DNA from: Acetobacteraceae bacterium
GTDB lineage: Bacteria > Pseudomonadota > Alphaproteobacteria > Acetobacterales > Acetobacteraceae
DNA length: 12,608 bases
NCBI GenBank assembly: GCA_947446625.1
Contig: CANFIE010000069.1
Span: 1-12,608 of the forward strand
Direction: 5' to 3'
This document shows, in pieces, positions 1 through 6,111 of the stretch; within the stretch, counting starts at the first letter, position 1, and every line of letters begins with the position of its first letter. Under the pieces are notes generated by a model. That model was not told the DNA's origin. It saw only the letters and a list, made by a program, of their open reading frames with translations, and did no database searches. Both the position numbers and the translations under genes were made by a program.

Positions 1-1
1 C

Positions 2-934
2 CAGCCCAGCCGCCCCGGCGCCGCGCCGCCCGCCGCGCCCGCCCCAGCCCCTGCCCCCGCACCCGCCCCTGGCGCCACCCCGGCCCCGGCGGCCGAGGCC
101 GACCCGATTCTGGCGCGGATTGATGGCCAGCCGCTGCGGCTTTCAGACGTGATGGCCACCGCCGAGGAAGTGCTGCCGGCCGAGCTGCGCAACATGCCCC
201 CCGCCGCCCTGCTGCAAATGCTGCCGCCCGAGGTGAAGCGCCAGCTGGTGGAGCGCGCCATTACCGAGCGCGCCCTGGTCAGCGCCGCCCGCCAGCGCGA
301 GCTGGACAAGGACCCCGATATCGCCCGCCGGGCCCAGCGCGCCTATGATCAGGAATTGCAGCAGGCCCTGCTGAGCCGCGAAGTGGCCGGCCGGGTGACG
401 GATGAGGCGGTGCGCGCGCGGTATGACCGCGACCACGCCAACCAGCAGGGCGAGGAAGAGGTTCACGCCCGCCACATTCTGCTGACCACCGAGGCCGATG
501 CCCGCGCCGTGCTGGCCGAATTGCAGCGCGGCGGCGATTTCGCCGCCCTGGCCCGCAGCCGCAGCCAGGACCCTGGCTCACGCGAAGGCGGCGATCTCGG
601 CTTCTTCAAGAAGGGCGACATGGTGCCGGAATTCGCCAATGCCGCCTTTGCTTTGCAGGCCGGCCAGGTCTCCCCGGCGCCGGTCCGCTCGCCCTTTGGC
701 TGGCACATCATCAAGGTGGAGGAGCGCCGCCGCGCCCCGGCCCGCAGCTTTGACGAGGTGAAACAGGAGCTGCGCGATTCGATGCTGCAGGAGGAAGTGA
801 CCGCCACAGTGGCCCGCCTGCGCGCCACGGCGCGAATCGAGCGGCTGGACCAGCCGCCGGCTGGTTCCCTGCTGAACAACGCCGCCCCGCCGGCGCCCGC
901 CCAACCCACGCCGACACAGCCGCGCCGGCGGTAA
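2..934 (+). CDS. Parvulin-type peptidylprolyl isomerase, exported foldase (5' end outside window)
   Basis: The frame is open from the first bases of the window, so the start and any signal peptide lie upstream; the internal ATG at 149 is not the natural start. The visible protein begins with a Pro/Ala-rich linker of about 40 residues. A SurA/PrsA-like helical segment follows (starting DPILARIDGQPLRLSDV), then a single parvulin (rotamase) domain at about nt 461-733. Its hallmarks are visible: HARHIL, EGGDLGFF and SPFGWHIIKVEE. The C-terminus is a helix followed by a Pro/Ala/Gln-rich tail ending in RRR. By family, such proteins catalyse cis-trans isomerisation of prolyl bonds in exported or outer-membrane proteins in the periplasm. 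In alphaproteobacteria a gene of this kind commonly precedes argJ, as it does here. The periplasmic location is inferred, because the signal peptide is not in view. Confidence 0.9.
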   Translation, partial: QPSRPGAAPPAAPAPAPAPAPAPGATPAPAAEADPILARIDGQPLRLSDVMATAEEVLPAELRNMPPAALLQMLPPEVKRQLVERAITERALVSAARQRELDKDPDIARRAQRAYDQELQQALLSREVAGRVTDEAVRARYDRDHANQQGEEEVHARHILLTTEADARAVLAELQRGGDFAALARSRSQDPGSREGGDLGFFKKGDMVPEFANAAFALQAGQVSPAPVRSPFGWHIIKVEERRRAPARSFDEVKQELRDSMLQEEVTATVARLRATARIERLDQPPAGSLLNNAAPPAPAQPTPTQPRRR

Positions 935-940
935 GCCCCC

Positions 941-982
941 GTCTGCAAGAACAAGTCCGCAAGAACAAGTCCGCAAGAACAA
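941..982 (+). repeat. Three-copy 14-bp tandem repeat before argJ
   Basis: Three head-to-tail copies of GTCCGCAAGAACAA lie at 941-954, 955-968 and 969-982. Copies 2 and 3 are identical and copy 1 differs by a single base (T for C at 944). The array fills most of the 64-bp gap between the PPIase stop and the argJ start and ends about 16 nt before the ATG, just ahead of the purine-rich ribosome binding region. It is noticeably richer in A than the flanking genes. Such arrays change copy number by slippage; an effect on argJ expression is only inference. Confidence 0.9.
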
Positions 983-998
983 ACCGAGAGAGAAACCG

Positions 999-2228
999 AT
1001 GGCCCTGCCCGTATCACCCCTCGCCGTTCCGTTGCCCGAAATGCCGGCCCTGGCCGGCGTGCGCCTGGGCGTGATCGAGGCGGGTATCCGATACAAGGGC
1101 CGCGCCGACCTCACCATGTTCGAATTCCCCGCCGGCACCAGCGTGGCCGGGGTGTTCACCCGCAACAAATGCCCCGGCGCCCCGGTGGACTGGTGCCGCG
1201 CTGCGCTGAAGTCCGGCAAGGCCCGCGCTTTGGTGGTCAACGCCGGCAACGCCAATGTCTTCACCGGTAAGGCGGGGCGCGAGGCGACCAAGGCCACGGC
1301 TGAAGCTGCGGCGAAGCTGGTGGGCTGCAAGCCCACCGAGGTGTTCCTGGCCTCCACCGGCGTCATTGGCGAAACCCTGCCGCATGAGCGCCTGACCGCC
1401 GCCCTGCCCGCCCTGTTCGCGGCGCTGACGCCGGACCGCTGGGCCGAGGCGGCGCGCGGCATCATGACCACCGATACCTTCCCCAAGGGCGCGGTGCGCA
1501 CGGCCAAGATCGGTGACGCCACGGTCACCATCGCCGGCATTGCGAAGGGCAGCGGCATGATAGCGCCCGACATGGCGACGATGCTGAGCTTCATCGCCAC
1601 CGACGCCAAGCTGCCGGCGGCGGCCCTGCAAAAGCTGCTGAGCAAGGGCTGCGACAAGACCTTCAACTGCGTGACCGTTGATAGCGACACCAGCACCAGC
1701 GACAGCGTGATGGTGTTTGCCACCGGCCAGGTGAAGCATCCGCGCGTGCCGGCTGAAGGTGGCGGGATGCTGAAGGACTTCACCCGCGCCCTGAACGAAG
1801 TGCTGCACGACCTGGCCCTGCAGGTGGCGCGTGATGGTGAGGGTGCGCAGAAGCTGGTGACCATCAACGTCACCGGCGCCGTCAGCGCCAAATCCGCGCA
1901 CCGCATCGCCATGAGCATTGCCAACAGCCCGCTGGTGAAAACCGCCATTGCCGGCGAGGACGCCAATTGGGGCCGCATTGTCATGGCCGTGGGCAAGGCC
2001 GGCGAACCCGCCGACCGTGACAAGCTGAGCGTGGCCGTCGGCGGCACCTGGATGGCCCAGGATGGCGGCGTGGTGCCGGGTTATGACGAAACCCCGGTTG
2101 TCGCGCACATGAAGGGCCGCGAGGTGGAGATCACCGTGGATATCGGCCTGGGCAAGGGCAAGGCCACGGCCTGGACCTGCGACCTGACGCATGGCTACAT
2201 CGATATCAACGGCAGCTACCGGAGCTGA
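999..2228 (+). CDS. argJ: Bifunctional glutamate N-acetyltransferase / amino-acid acetyltransferase ArgJ
   Basis: ArgJ (ornithine acetyltransferase) moves the acetyl group of N-acetylornithine to glutamate in the cyclic arginine pathway; bifunctional forms can also use acetyl-CoA. The 409-aa product has the usual family length. The signature around the self-cleavage site is clear: KGSGMIAPDMATMLSF, with cleavage expected between Ala193 and Thr194, so Thr194 becomes the N-terminal nucleophile of the beta chain. The oxyanion-hole motif STGVIGE is at about 119-125 (Thr120-Gly121). The C-terminal GEDANWGRI and the ending DINGSYRS are also typical. The ATG at 999 follows a purine-rich GAGAGAGA stretch, a plausible ribosome binding site. 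Other Arg genes are not nearby; the downstream GNAT-Nudix gene starts 8 nt after the stop, suggesting co-transcription. Location is cytoplasmic. Confidence 0.98.
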   Translation: MALPVSPLAVPLPEMPALAGVRLGVIEAGIRYKGRADLTMFEFPAGTSVAGVFTRNKCPGAPVDWCRAALKSGKARALVVNAGNANVFTGKAGREATKATAEAAAKLVGCKPTEVFLASTGVIGETLPHERLTAALPALFAALTPDRWAEAARGIMTTDTFPKGAVRTAKIGDATVTIAGIAKGSGMIAPDMATMLSFIATDAKLPAAALQKLLSKGCDKTFNCVTVDSDTSTSDSVMVFATGQVKHPRVPAEGGGMLKDFTRALNEVLHDLALQVARDGEGAQKLVTINVTGAVSAKSAHRIAMSIANSPLVKTAIAGEDANWGRIVMAVGKAGEPADRDKLSVAVGGTWMAQDGGVVPGYDETPVVAHMKGREVEITVDIGLGKGKATAWTCDLTHGYIDINGSYRS

Positions 2229-2236
2229 CCCCAGCC

Positions 2237-3235
2237 TTGACCAGCCCAGCCTTAACCAGCCCTGGCTTCACGCCCCTGCGGTCGGCCCGCCTGACCCTGC
2301 GCCCCTTCCGCGAGGCAGACGCCCCGGCGCTGCACCGCCTGGTGAATGACTGGGAAGTGGCGAAGAACCTGGCCCGCGTGCCGTTTCCCTACCCCGAGGC
2401 CCTGGCCCAGAGCTGGATTGCCAGCACCTGGGCGCAGATCGCCGCCGGGGAAGCCTGGGACCTGGCGATTGTGGGCGAGGAAAACGGCGCCGAGCTGCTG
2501 GTGGGCTGCATTGGCCTGACCATGCATCGCGGCACCCGCGAAGCCGAGCTGGGCTATTGGGTGGGGCGGAAATACTGGGGCCATGGCGTGGCCCCGGAAG
2601 CCGCCCGCTGCCTGCTGGACTGGGCCTTCACCAGCCTGGAGCTGGATGCCGTGGTGGCCAGCGCGCTGGAGGATAATGAACGTTCGGCCAAGGTGCTGCT
2701 GCGCCTGGGCCTGCATGAAACCGGCACTGGCGCCCGCGAATTCCTGGCCCGCCAGGGCCGCATGCCGGTGCGGCTGTTCAGCGGCAGCCGGGCGGAACTG
2801 GCGCCCCCGCCACCGCCCACCCCCGGCAGCGCGGAAAAGCCCATTGTGCTGGTGGCCGCCTGCGCCTTGGTGGACAGCGACGGCCGCGTGCTGCTGGCCC
2901 AGCGCCCACCCGGTAAATCCATGGCCGGGCTGTGGGAATTCCCCGGCGGCAAGGTCAACCCGGGCGAGACGCCGGAAGCCGCGCTGATCCGCGAGTTGAA
3001 GGAGGAGCTGGACATTGATGTCAGCGCCGCCTGCCTGGCGCCCTTCACCTTCGCCAGCCATACCTATGAGAAATTCCACCTGCTGATGCCGCTCTACATC
3101 TGCCGCCGTTGGCAGGGCCAGGTGACCGGCGCCGAAGGTCAGGCGCTGACCTGGGTGCGCCCGGTGCGGCTGGGTGACTACGAGATGCCACCCGCCGATA
3201 TTCCCCTTGTTGCCATGCTGCGCGATTTTCTGTGA
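2237..3235 (+). CDS. GNAT acetyltransferase-Nudix (MutT-like) hydrolase fusion protein
   Basis: This 332-aa protein joins two enzymes. Residues about 10-185 are a RimJ/RimL-type GNAT N-acetyltransferase: it starts LRSARLTLRPFREADAPAL and has the acetyl-CoA loop WVGRKYWGHGVAPEA at 108-122 and LEDNERSAKVLLRLG. A Pro-rich linker (about 190-202) leads into a MutT-like Nudix domain with the Nudix box at 238-260 (GKVNPGETPEAAL then RELKEELDI). The metal-binding Glu residues are all present; the usual Gly near the end of the box is Asp259. MutT enzymes hydrolyse oxidised nucleotides such as 8-oxo-dGTP; the GNAT substrate cannot be told. In related bacteria the two domains are often encoded as separate neighbouring genes after argJ. 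The start is a TTG at 2237, because no ATG/GTG occurs in frame before the first GNAT strand; GGAG at 2221-2224 is a distant possible Shine-Dalgarno. Confidence 0.93.
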   Translation: MTSPALTSPGFTPLRSARLTLRPFREADAPALHRLVNDWEVAKNLARVPFPYPEALAQSWIASTWAQIAAGEAWDLAIVGEENGAELLVGCIGLTMHRGTREAELGYWVGRKYWGHGVAPEAARCLLDWAFTSLELDAVVASALEDNERSAKVLLRLGLHETGTGAREFLARQGRMPVRLFSGSRAELAPPPPPTPGSAEKPIVLVAACALVDSDGRVLLAQRPPGKSMAGLWEFPGGKVNPGETPEAALIRELKEELDIDVSAACLAPFTFASHTYEKFHLLMPLYICRRWQGQVTGAEGQALTWVRPVRLGDYEMPPADIPLVAMLRDFL

Positions 3236-3248
3236 GGACCTGCCCGCC

Positions 3249-4019
3249 ATGACCCGCAAAAACCCCACCGCCTGCCTGCTGATCATCGGCAATGAGGTAC
3301 TCTCGGGCCGCACGCGGGACGCCAACCTGCAATTCCTGGCCACGCGCCTGGGAGAACTGGGCATTCCACTGCGCGAGGTGCGCGTCATCCCCGACGTGGC
3401 CGAAACCATCATCGGCACGGTGAACGAGGTTCGGGCCAAGTTCGACCACGTGTTCACCACCGGCGGCATCGGGCCGACGCATGACGACATCACCAGCGAA
3501 TGCATCGCCCGCGCCTTCGGCGTGCCGTGGGAGCCGCAGCCGGTAGCCTGGGAACGCCTGGCCGGGCATTACGCCAAGCTGAACCCGCCGGGGGATTTCA
3601 ACGCCGCCCGCCAGCGCATGGCCACCATGCCGCGCGGCTGCGTGCTGATCGACAACGGCATTTCCATCGCGCCGGGCTTTTCCATGGAAAACGTGCATGT
3701 CATGGCCGGCGTGCCGCGCATCATGCAGGCCATGTTCGAGATTTTGGCGCCGACGCTGGAAGGCGGCGTGCCGGTTACCAGCCACACGGTCTATGGCATT
3801 GGCCTGCAGGAAGGCGCCATCGCCGCGGGGCTGGAGGCGATTCAGCACCGCTTCCCCAACCTTGATGTCGGCAGCTATCCCTTCTACCGCGCCGGCGGCA
3901 ATGGCGTGGCGCTGGTGGCCAAGGGCGTGGACCCGGCCGAGGTGACCGAGGCCGGCGCCGCCATCACCGCGCTGATCGAAGCCATGGGCCACACGCCCAT
4001 TCAGGGCGAGCCGGACTGA
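3249..4019 (+). CDS. MoCF_biosynth (CinA N-terminal type) molybdopterin-binding-like protein
   Basis: The 256-aa product consists essentially of one MoaB/MogA-like (MoCF_biosynth) domain as found at the N-terminus of CinA: IIGNEVLSGRTRDAN at 12-26 and the diagnostic TTGGIGPTHDD at 70-80. A CinA-type second half follows (GCVLIDN, APGFSME, VMAGVP). The C-terminal PncC deamidase domain of full CinA is absent, so this is the short family often labelled competence/damage-inducible protein A or molybdopterin-binding protein. Related CinA N-domains hydrolyse ADP-ribose or NMN-related pyrophosphates; the substrate here is unknown. The ATG at 3249 was chosen because homologous sequence starts at TACLLIIGNEVLSG. 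An upstream in-frame extension to 3174 would run inside the Nudix coding region. It begins 13 nt after the GNAT-Nudix stop, with GAGGA at 3233-3237 as a possible ribosome binding site. Confidence 0.92.
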   Translation: MTRKNPTACLLIIGNEVLSGRTRDANLQFLATRLGELGIPLREVRVIPDVAETIIGTVNEVRAKFDHVFTTGGIGPTHDDITSECIARAFGVPWEPQPVAWERLAGHYAKLNPPGDFNAARQRMATMPRGCVLIDNGISIAPGFSMENVHVMAGVPRIMQAMFEILAPTLEGGVPVTSHTVYGIGLQEGAIAAGLEAIQHRFPNLDVGSYPFYRAGGNGVALVAKGVDPAEVTEAGAAITALIEAMGHTPIQGEPD

Positions 4020-4088
4020 CCCTCTCTTTACCTGAGCGGGCCCCTATGGCTTTTATTGCACCGCATCATTACGCCCCAGGAGCCCGCC

Positions 4089-4673
4089 ATGCCCCTCTCC
4101 GCCCCGGTCGAGCGGGAGCTTTTGCATCTGCGCGACATCGAGTTGCGCGGCTACCACCGTGCTGACGGGCTGTTCGACATTGAAGCCCAACTGACCGACC
4201 GCAAGACCACCAGCCATAACGACGAGGACCCCAACGCCACCGTGGCGCCGGGCAAGCCCATCCATGGCATGTGGCTGCGGCTGACCATCAGCGTGGACAT
4301 GGTGGTGGAGCGCTGCGAAGCCAGCATGGACCACACGCCCTACGACATCTGCCCGGGCGCCGCGCCGAATTTCGCCAAGCTGGCCGGGCTGAAGATTGGC
4401 CCCGGCTTCAATAAGGCGGTGGCGGAACGCGTGGGCGGGGCGCTGGGCTGCACCCATTTGCGCGAATTGCTCGGCCAGATGGGCACGGTGGCGTTCCAGA
4501 CGCTGTATCCCATTCGCCGTGAGCGGGAAAAAGCCCACCTGGCCGATGCCGCCGCCGGCCGCGCCCCCGCGCCGGCCATTCCCAGCCTGCTCGGCACCTG
4601 CATTTCCTACGCGCCAGACAGCCCGGTGAGCCTGAAGCGCTGGCCGCATCTGCGCCAAACCCAGCCGGCATGA
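4089..4673 (+). CDS. DUF2889 family protein of unknown function
   Basis: The 194-aa product matches my memory of the DUF2889 family. Visible landmarks are HLRDIELRGYHRADGLFDIEA with LTDRK (about 13-39), KPIHGMWLRLTISVD (56-70), a central DHTPYDICPG (81-90), and GCTHLRELL (120-128), followed by a helix ending in YPIRRERE. There is no signal peptide or membrane segment, so a cytoplasmic protein is likely. The conserved His/Cys/Asp residues could bind a metal or cofactor, but no activity is known to me. The ATG at 4089 is preceded at good spacing by AGGAG (4078-4082); an earlier in-frame TTG at 4056 lacks such a site. Its stop overlaps the folB start as ATGA, indicating translational coupling. 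The 69-bp gap upstream shows no convincing terminator, so linkage to the preceding gene remains possible. Confidence 0.85.
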   Translation: MPLSAPVERELLHLRDIELRGYHRADGLFDIEAQLTDRKTTSHNDEDPNATVAPGKPIHGMWLRLTISVDMVVERCEASMDHTPYDICPGAAPNFAKLAGLKIGPGFNKAVAERVGGALGCTHLRELLGQMGTVAFQTLYPIRREREKAHLADAAAGRAPAPAIPSLLGTCISYAPDSPVSLKRWPHLRQTQPA

Positions 4674-5056
4674 CGCCGTTGTGGGATGCCAGCCGCAGCC
4701 ATGTGAAGGTGGTGCTGCGCGACGTGGTGGTGGAAACCCAGGTGGGGCTGCACCCCTGGGAACAACACCCCGAGCGCCCAACCCGGCTGCTGGTGAATGT
4801 GGAGATGTACGCCCATACCGAGGCCATGCGCCCCGGCGAGTTCATCGACTACGACCCGATTCGCGCCGCGCTGAAGACCTGGCCAACCCGGCCCCACACC
4901 CCGCTGCTGGAACAGCTGGTGGAGGAGGTGGTCACCCTCTGCTTCGGCAACCCGGCGGTGGAAGCCTGCCGGGTTTCCATCATCAAGCCCGACATTTTCA
5001 ATGAAGTGGGCGGCGCGGGGATTGAGGTTTACCGGCTGCGGCCAGAGGCGGCTTAG
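4670..5056 (+). CDS. folB: Dihydroneopterin aldolase family protein FolB
   Basis: FolB converts 7,8-dihydroneopterin to 6-hydroxymethyl-7,8-dihydropterin and glycolaldehyde in folate synthesis. The 128-aa protein has the family's length and landmarks: LRDVVVETQVGLHPWEQ (16-32), FIDYDPIRAAL (58-68), LLEQLVEEVV (79-88) and VSIIKPDIF (102-110), ending GGAGIEVYRL. Residues corresponding to the known active-site set appear to be kept: Glu31, Tyr61, Glu81 and Lys106. The insertion between the active-site Glu and the first long strand (HPERPTRL) is ordinary. The ATG overlaps the DUF2889 stop (ATGA), so translation is probably coupled. No other folate genes lie in the window, so a role in another pterin route is conceivable. 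Its TAG stop overlaps the TAA of the convergent bolA by 3 bases. Confidence 0.88.
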   Translation: MTPLWDASRSHVKVVLRDVVVETQVGLHPWEQHPERPTRLLVNVEMYAHTEAMRPGEFIDYDPIRAALKTWPTRPHTPLLEQLVEEVVTLCFGNPAVEACRVSIIKPDIFNEVGGAGIEVYRLRPEAA

Positions 5057-5325
5057 CCTTCTCCCGGCGCGCGCAGTTGCAGCGCCAGGGCGTGCAGGCC
5101 GGATTTGAACTCGGCATCCAGCAGCGCATGCACCGCCCGGCTGCGGGCCAGCCGGCCCATGCCGGCAAAGGCCGGGCTGCTGACCGCCACGGTGTAGTGC
5201 GTCTCGCCCCTCGGCGCGGCGCCGGCATGGCCGGCATGGCGGTGGCTGTCATCCACCACCACAATCTCGGCCGGGGCGAAGGCGGTGGCCAGGGTAGCTT
5301 CAATACGGGCGGCGCGTGTTGTCAT
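5053..5325 (-). CDS. bolA: BolA family transcriptional/iron-sulfur regulator
   Basis: The 90-aa product on the minus strand is a single BolA domain. It begins MTTRAARIEATLATAFAPA and carries the conserved DDSHRHAGHAGA loop, THYTVAVSSPAFAGMGRLAR and the C-terminal GLHALALQL with its conserved His. BolA proteins partner with monothiol glutaredoxins (Grx4 type), sense or hand on Fe-S clusters, and in E. coli affect cell shape. The usual RHR motif before the last helix reads RSR here. The ATG at 5325 gives the normal family length; an ATG at 5349 would add eight residues not seen in the family. The gene is convergent with folB (stop codons overlap) and divergent from the J-domain gene, an arrangement with bolA beside a J-domain gene and cobST that I recall from several alphaproteobacteria. 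Confidence 0.93.
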   Translation of the reverse strand: MTTRAARIEATLATAFAPAEIVVVDDSHRHAGHAGAAPRGETHYTVAVSSPAFAGMGRLARSRAVHALLDAEFKSGLHALALQLRAPGEG

Positions 5326-5367
5326 GGCCGCAGTCTCGGCCCGAAGCACCGCGCTGCCAAGCCGTGC

Positions 5368-5396
5368 TTGCGCGGCCCCGCCCCCACCCGCATAAC
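5368..5396 (+). promoter_or_regulatory. Possible promoter for the J-domain gene (leaderless arrangement)
   Basis: TTGCGC (5368-5373) and CATAAC (5391-5396) are separated by exactly 17 bp in the bolA/J-domain divergent gap. TTG of the -35 and ATAA of the -10 fit the sigma-70 pattern. Transcription would begin close to the ATG at 5403, where no Shine-Dalgarno is visible, so the transcript could be leaderless. The match is modest and the spacing argument carries most of the weight. Confidence 0.3.
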
Positions 5397-5402
5397 CAGC
5401 GC

Positions 5403-6017
5403 ATGGCCAGACGCGCTGTTCGCCGAGATGCCGCAGAACCCAGTTTCCCGCCCCGCGCCTGCGAGGCCCCGGGCTGTTCTGACGCGGGCGAATACCGGGC
5501 GCCGAAATCCCGCCTGGCGCTGAATGAATATCGCTGGTTCTGCCTGCCGCATGTGCGCGAGTTCAACAGCACCTGGGACTACTACAAGGGCATGAGCGAG
5601 GCCGAGATCGAGGCCAATGTCCGCGGCGACGCCGTGGGGCACCGGCCCACCTGGCCGCTGGGCCGGCTGGGCGGGTTCAACCCGTTCGATAATGAATACC
5701 TGCGCGACCCCTTGGGCATGCTGAACGAAACCGCGCTGCACCAGCGCCGGCAGCAACCCCGGGAAGCCCGGCCCGCCGGCCCGCCGCCCGAATTGCGCGC
5801 GGCGCTGGACGTGATGGGCCTGGAGTGGCCGGTGGACCAGCCCGGCCTGCGCACCCGCTACCGCGAGTTGGCCAAGCGCTTCCACCCCGACAGCAATGGC
5901 GGCGACCGGGAAGCCGAGGAAAAGCTGAAGGATGTGAACCGCGCCTACAGCCTGCTACGGCAGCGCCTGGCGGCGCTGACCGCCGCCGGCCAGCCCGATA
6001 CGGCCGCGGCTGGCTGA
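5403..6017 (+). CDS. J-domain (DnaJ-like) co-chaperone with N-terminal Cys/His motif
   Basis: The 204-aa protein ends in a J domain (about 128-190). It contains LRTRYRELAKRFHPDSNGGD with the HPD tripeptide at 161-163, which stimulates Hsp70 ATPase activity, and the helix LKDVNRAYSLLRQRL. There is no Gly/Phe-rich region or DnaJ zinc-finger domain, so it is not DnaJ itself. The N-terminal part has CEAPGCSDAGEYRAP and WFCLPHVREFN, giving Cys20, Cys25, Cys47 and His50, which could form a small zinc site. The segment STWDYYKGMSEAEIE is characteristic of this alphaproteobacterial family. The ATG at 5403 gives the family start (MARRAVRRDAAEPSF); it lacks a Shine-Dalgarno, compatible with a leaderless transcript. 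It sits between divergent bolA and cobS, a conserved neighbourhood; whether it helps cobaltochelatase assembly is speculation. Confidence 0.9.
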   Translation: MARRAVRRDAAEPSFPPRACEAPGCSDAGEYRAPKSRLALNEYRWFCLPHVREFNSTWDYYKGMSEAEIEANVRGDAVGHRPTWPLGRLGGFNPFDNEYLRDPLGMLNETALHQRRQQPREARPAGPPPELRAALDVMGLEWPVDQPGLRTRYRELAKRFHPDSNGGDREAEEKLKDVNRAYSLLRQRLAALTAAGQPDTAAAG

Positions 6018-6048
6018 ACCCTGAATCGACGGCTGGTGTTTTCCTACA

Positions 6049-6078
6049 GGCCGGGTAGCCTACCGGGCCATGCTGGCC
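6049..6078 (+). promoter_or_regulatory. Two overlapping hairpins in the cobS leader
   Basis: GGCCGGGTA (6049-6057) can pair with TACCGGGCC (6061-6069) around a GCC loop, forming eight pairs with one G-G mismatch. GGCCA (6066-6070) can instead pair with TGGCC (6074-6078). The two hairpins share the GGCC at 6066-6069, so only one can form at a time. No T-run follows, so this is not a standard intrinsic terminator. It lies 34 nt before the cobS start, between the J-domain stop and cobS. I do not see the conserved core of a cobalamin riboswitch. Confidence 0.35.
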
Positions 6079-6111
6079 TAGAGTTTGAGAGAAGAACCTG
6101 AGCGGATGCCA

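Noticed and set aside
1014..2192. Minus-strand open frame opposite argJ
   Set aside because: ArgJ is unmistakable on the plus strand; the reverse frame is compositionally a shadow.
4020..4088. Promoter TTTACC (4027-4032) with TTTTAT (4051-4056) before the DUF2889 gene
   Set aside because: The 18-bp spacing is tolerable but the -35 is weak and one chance AT-rich hexamer is not enough evidence.
5326..5349. Longer bolA start at 5349
   Set aside because: It adds eight residues (MLRAETAA) that BolA proteins normally lack; the ATG at 5325 gives the standard length.
6018..6111. Cobalamin (AdoCbl) riboswitch before cobS
   Set aside because: Expected for a B12 gene, but the gap is under 100 nt and I see none of the conserved core sequence or the usual size.
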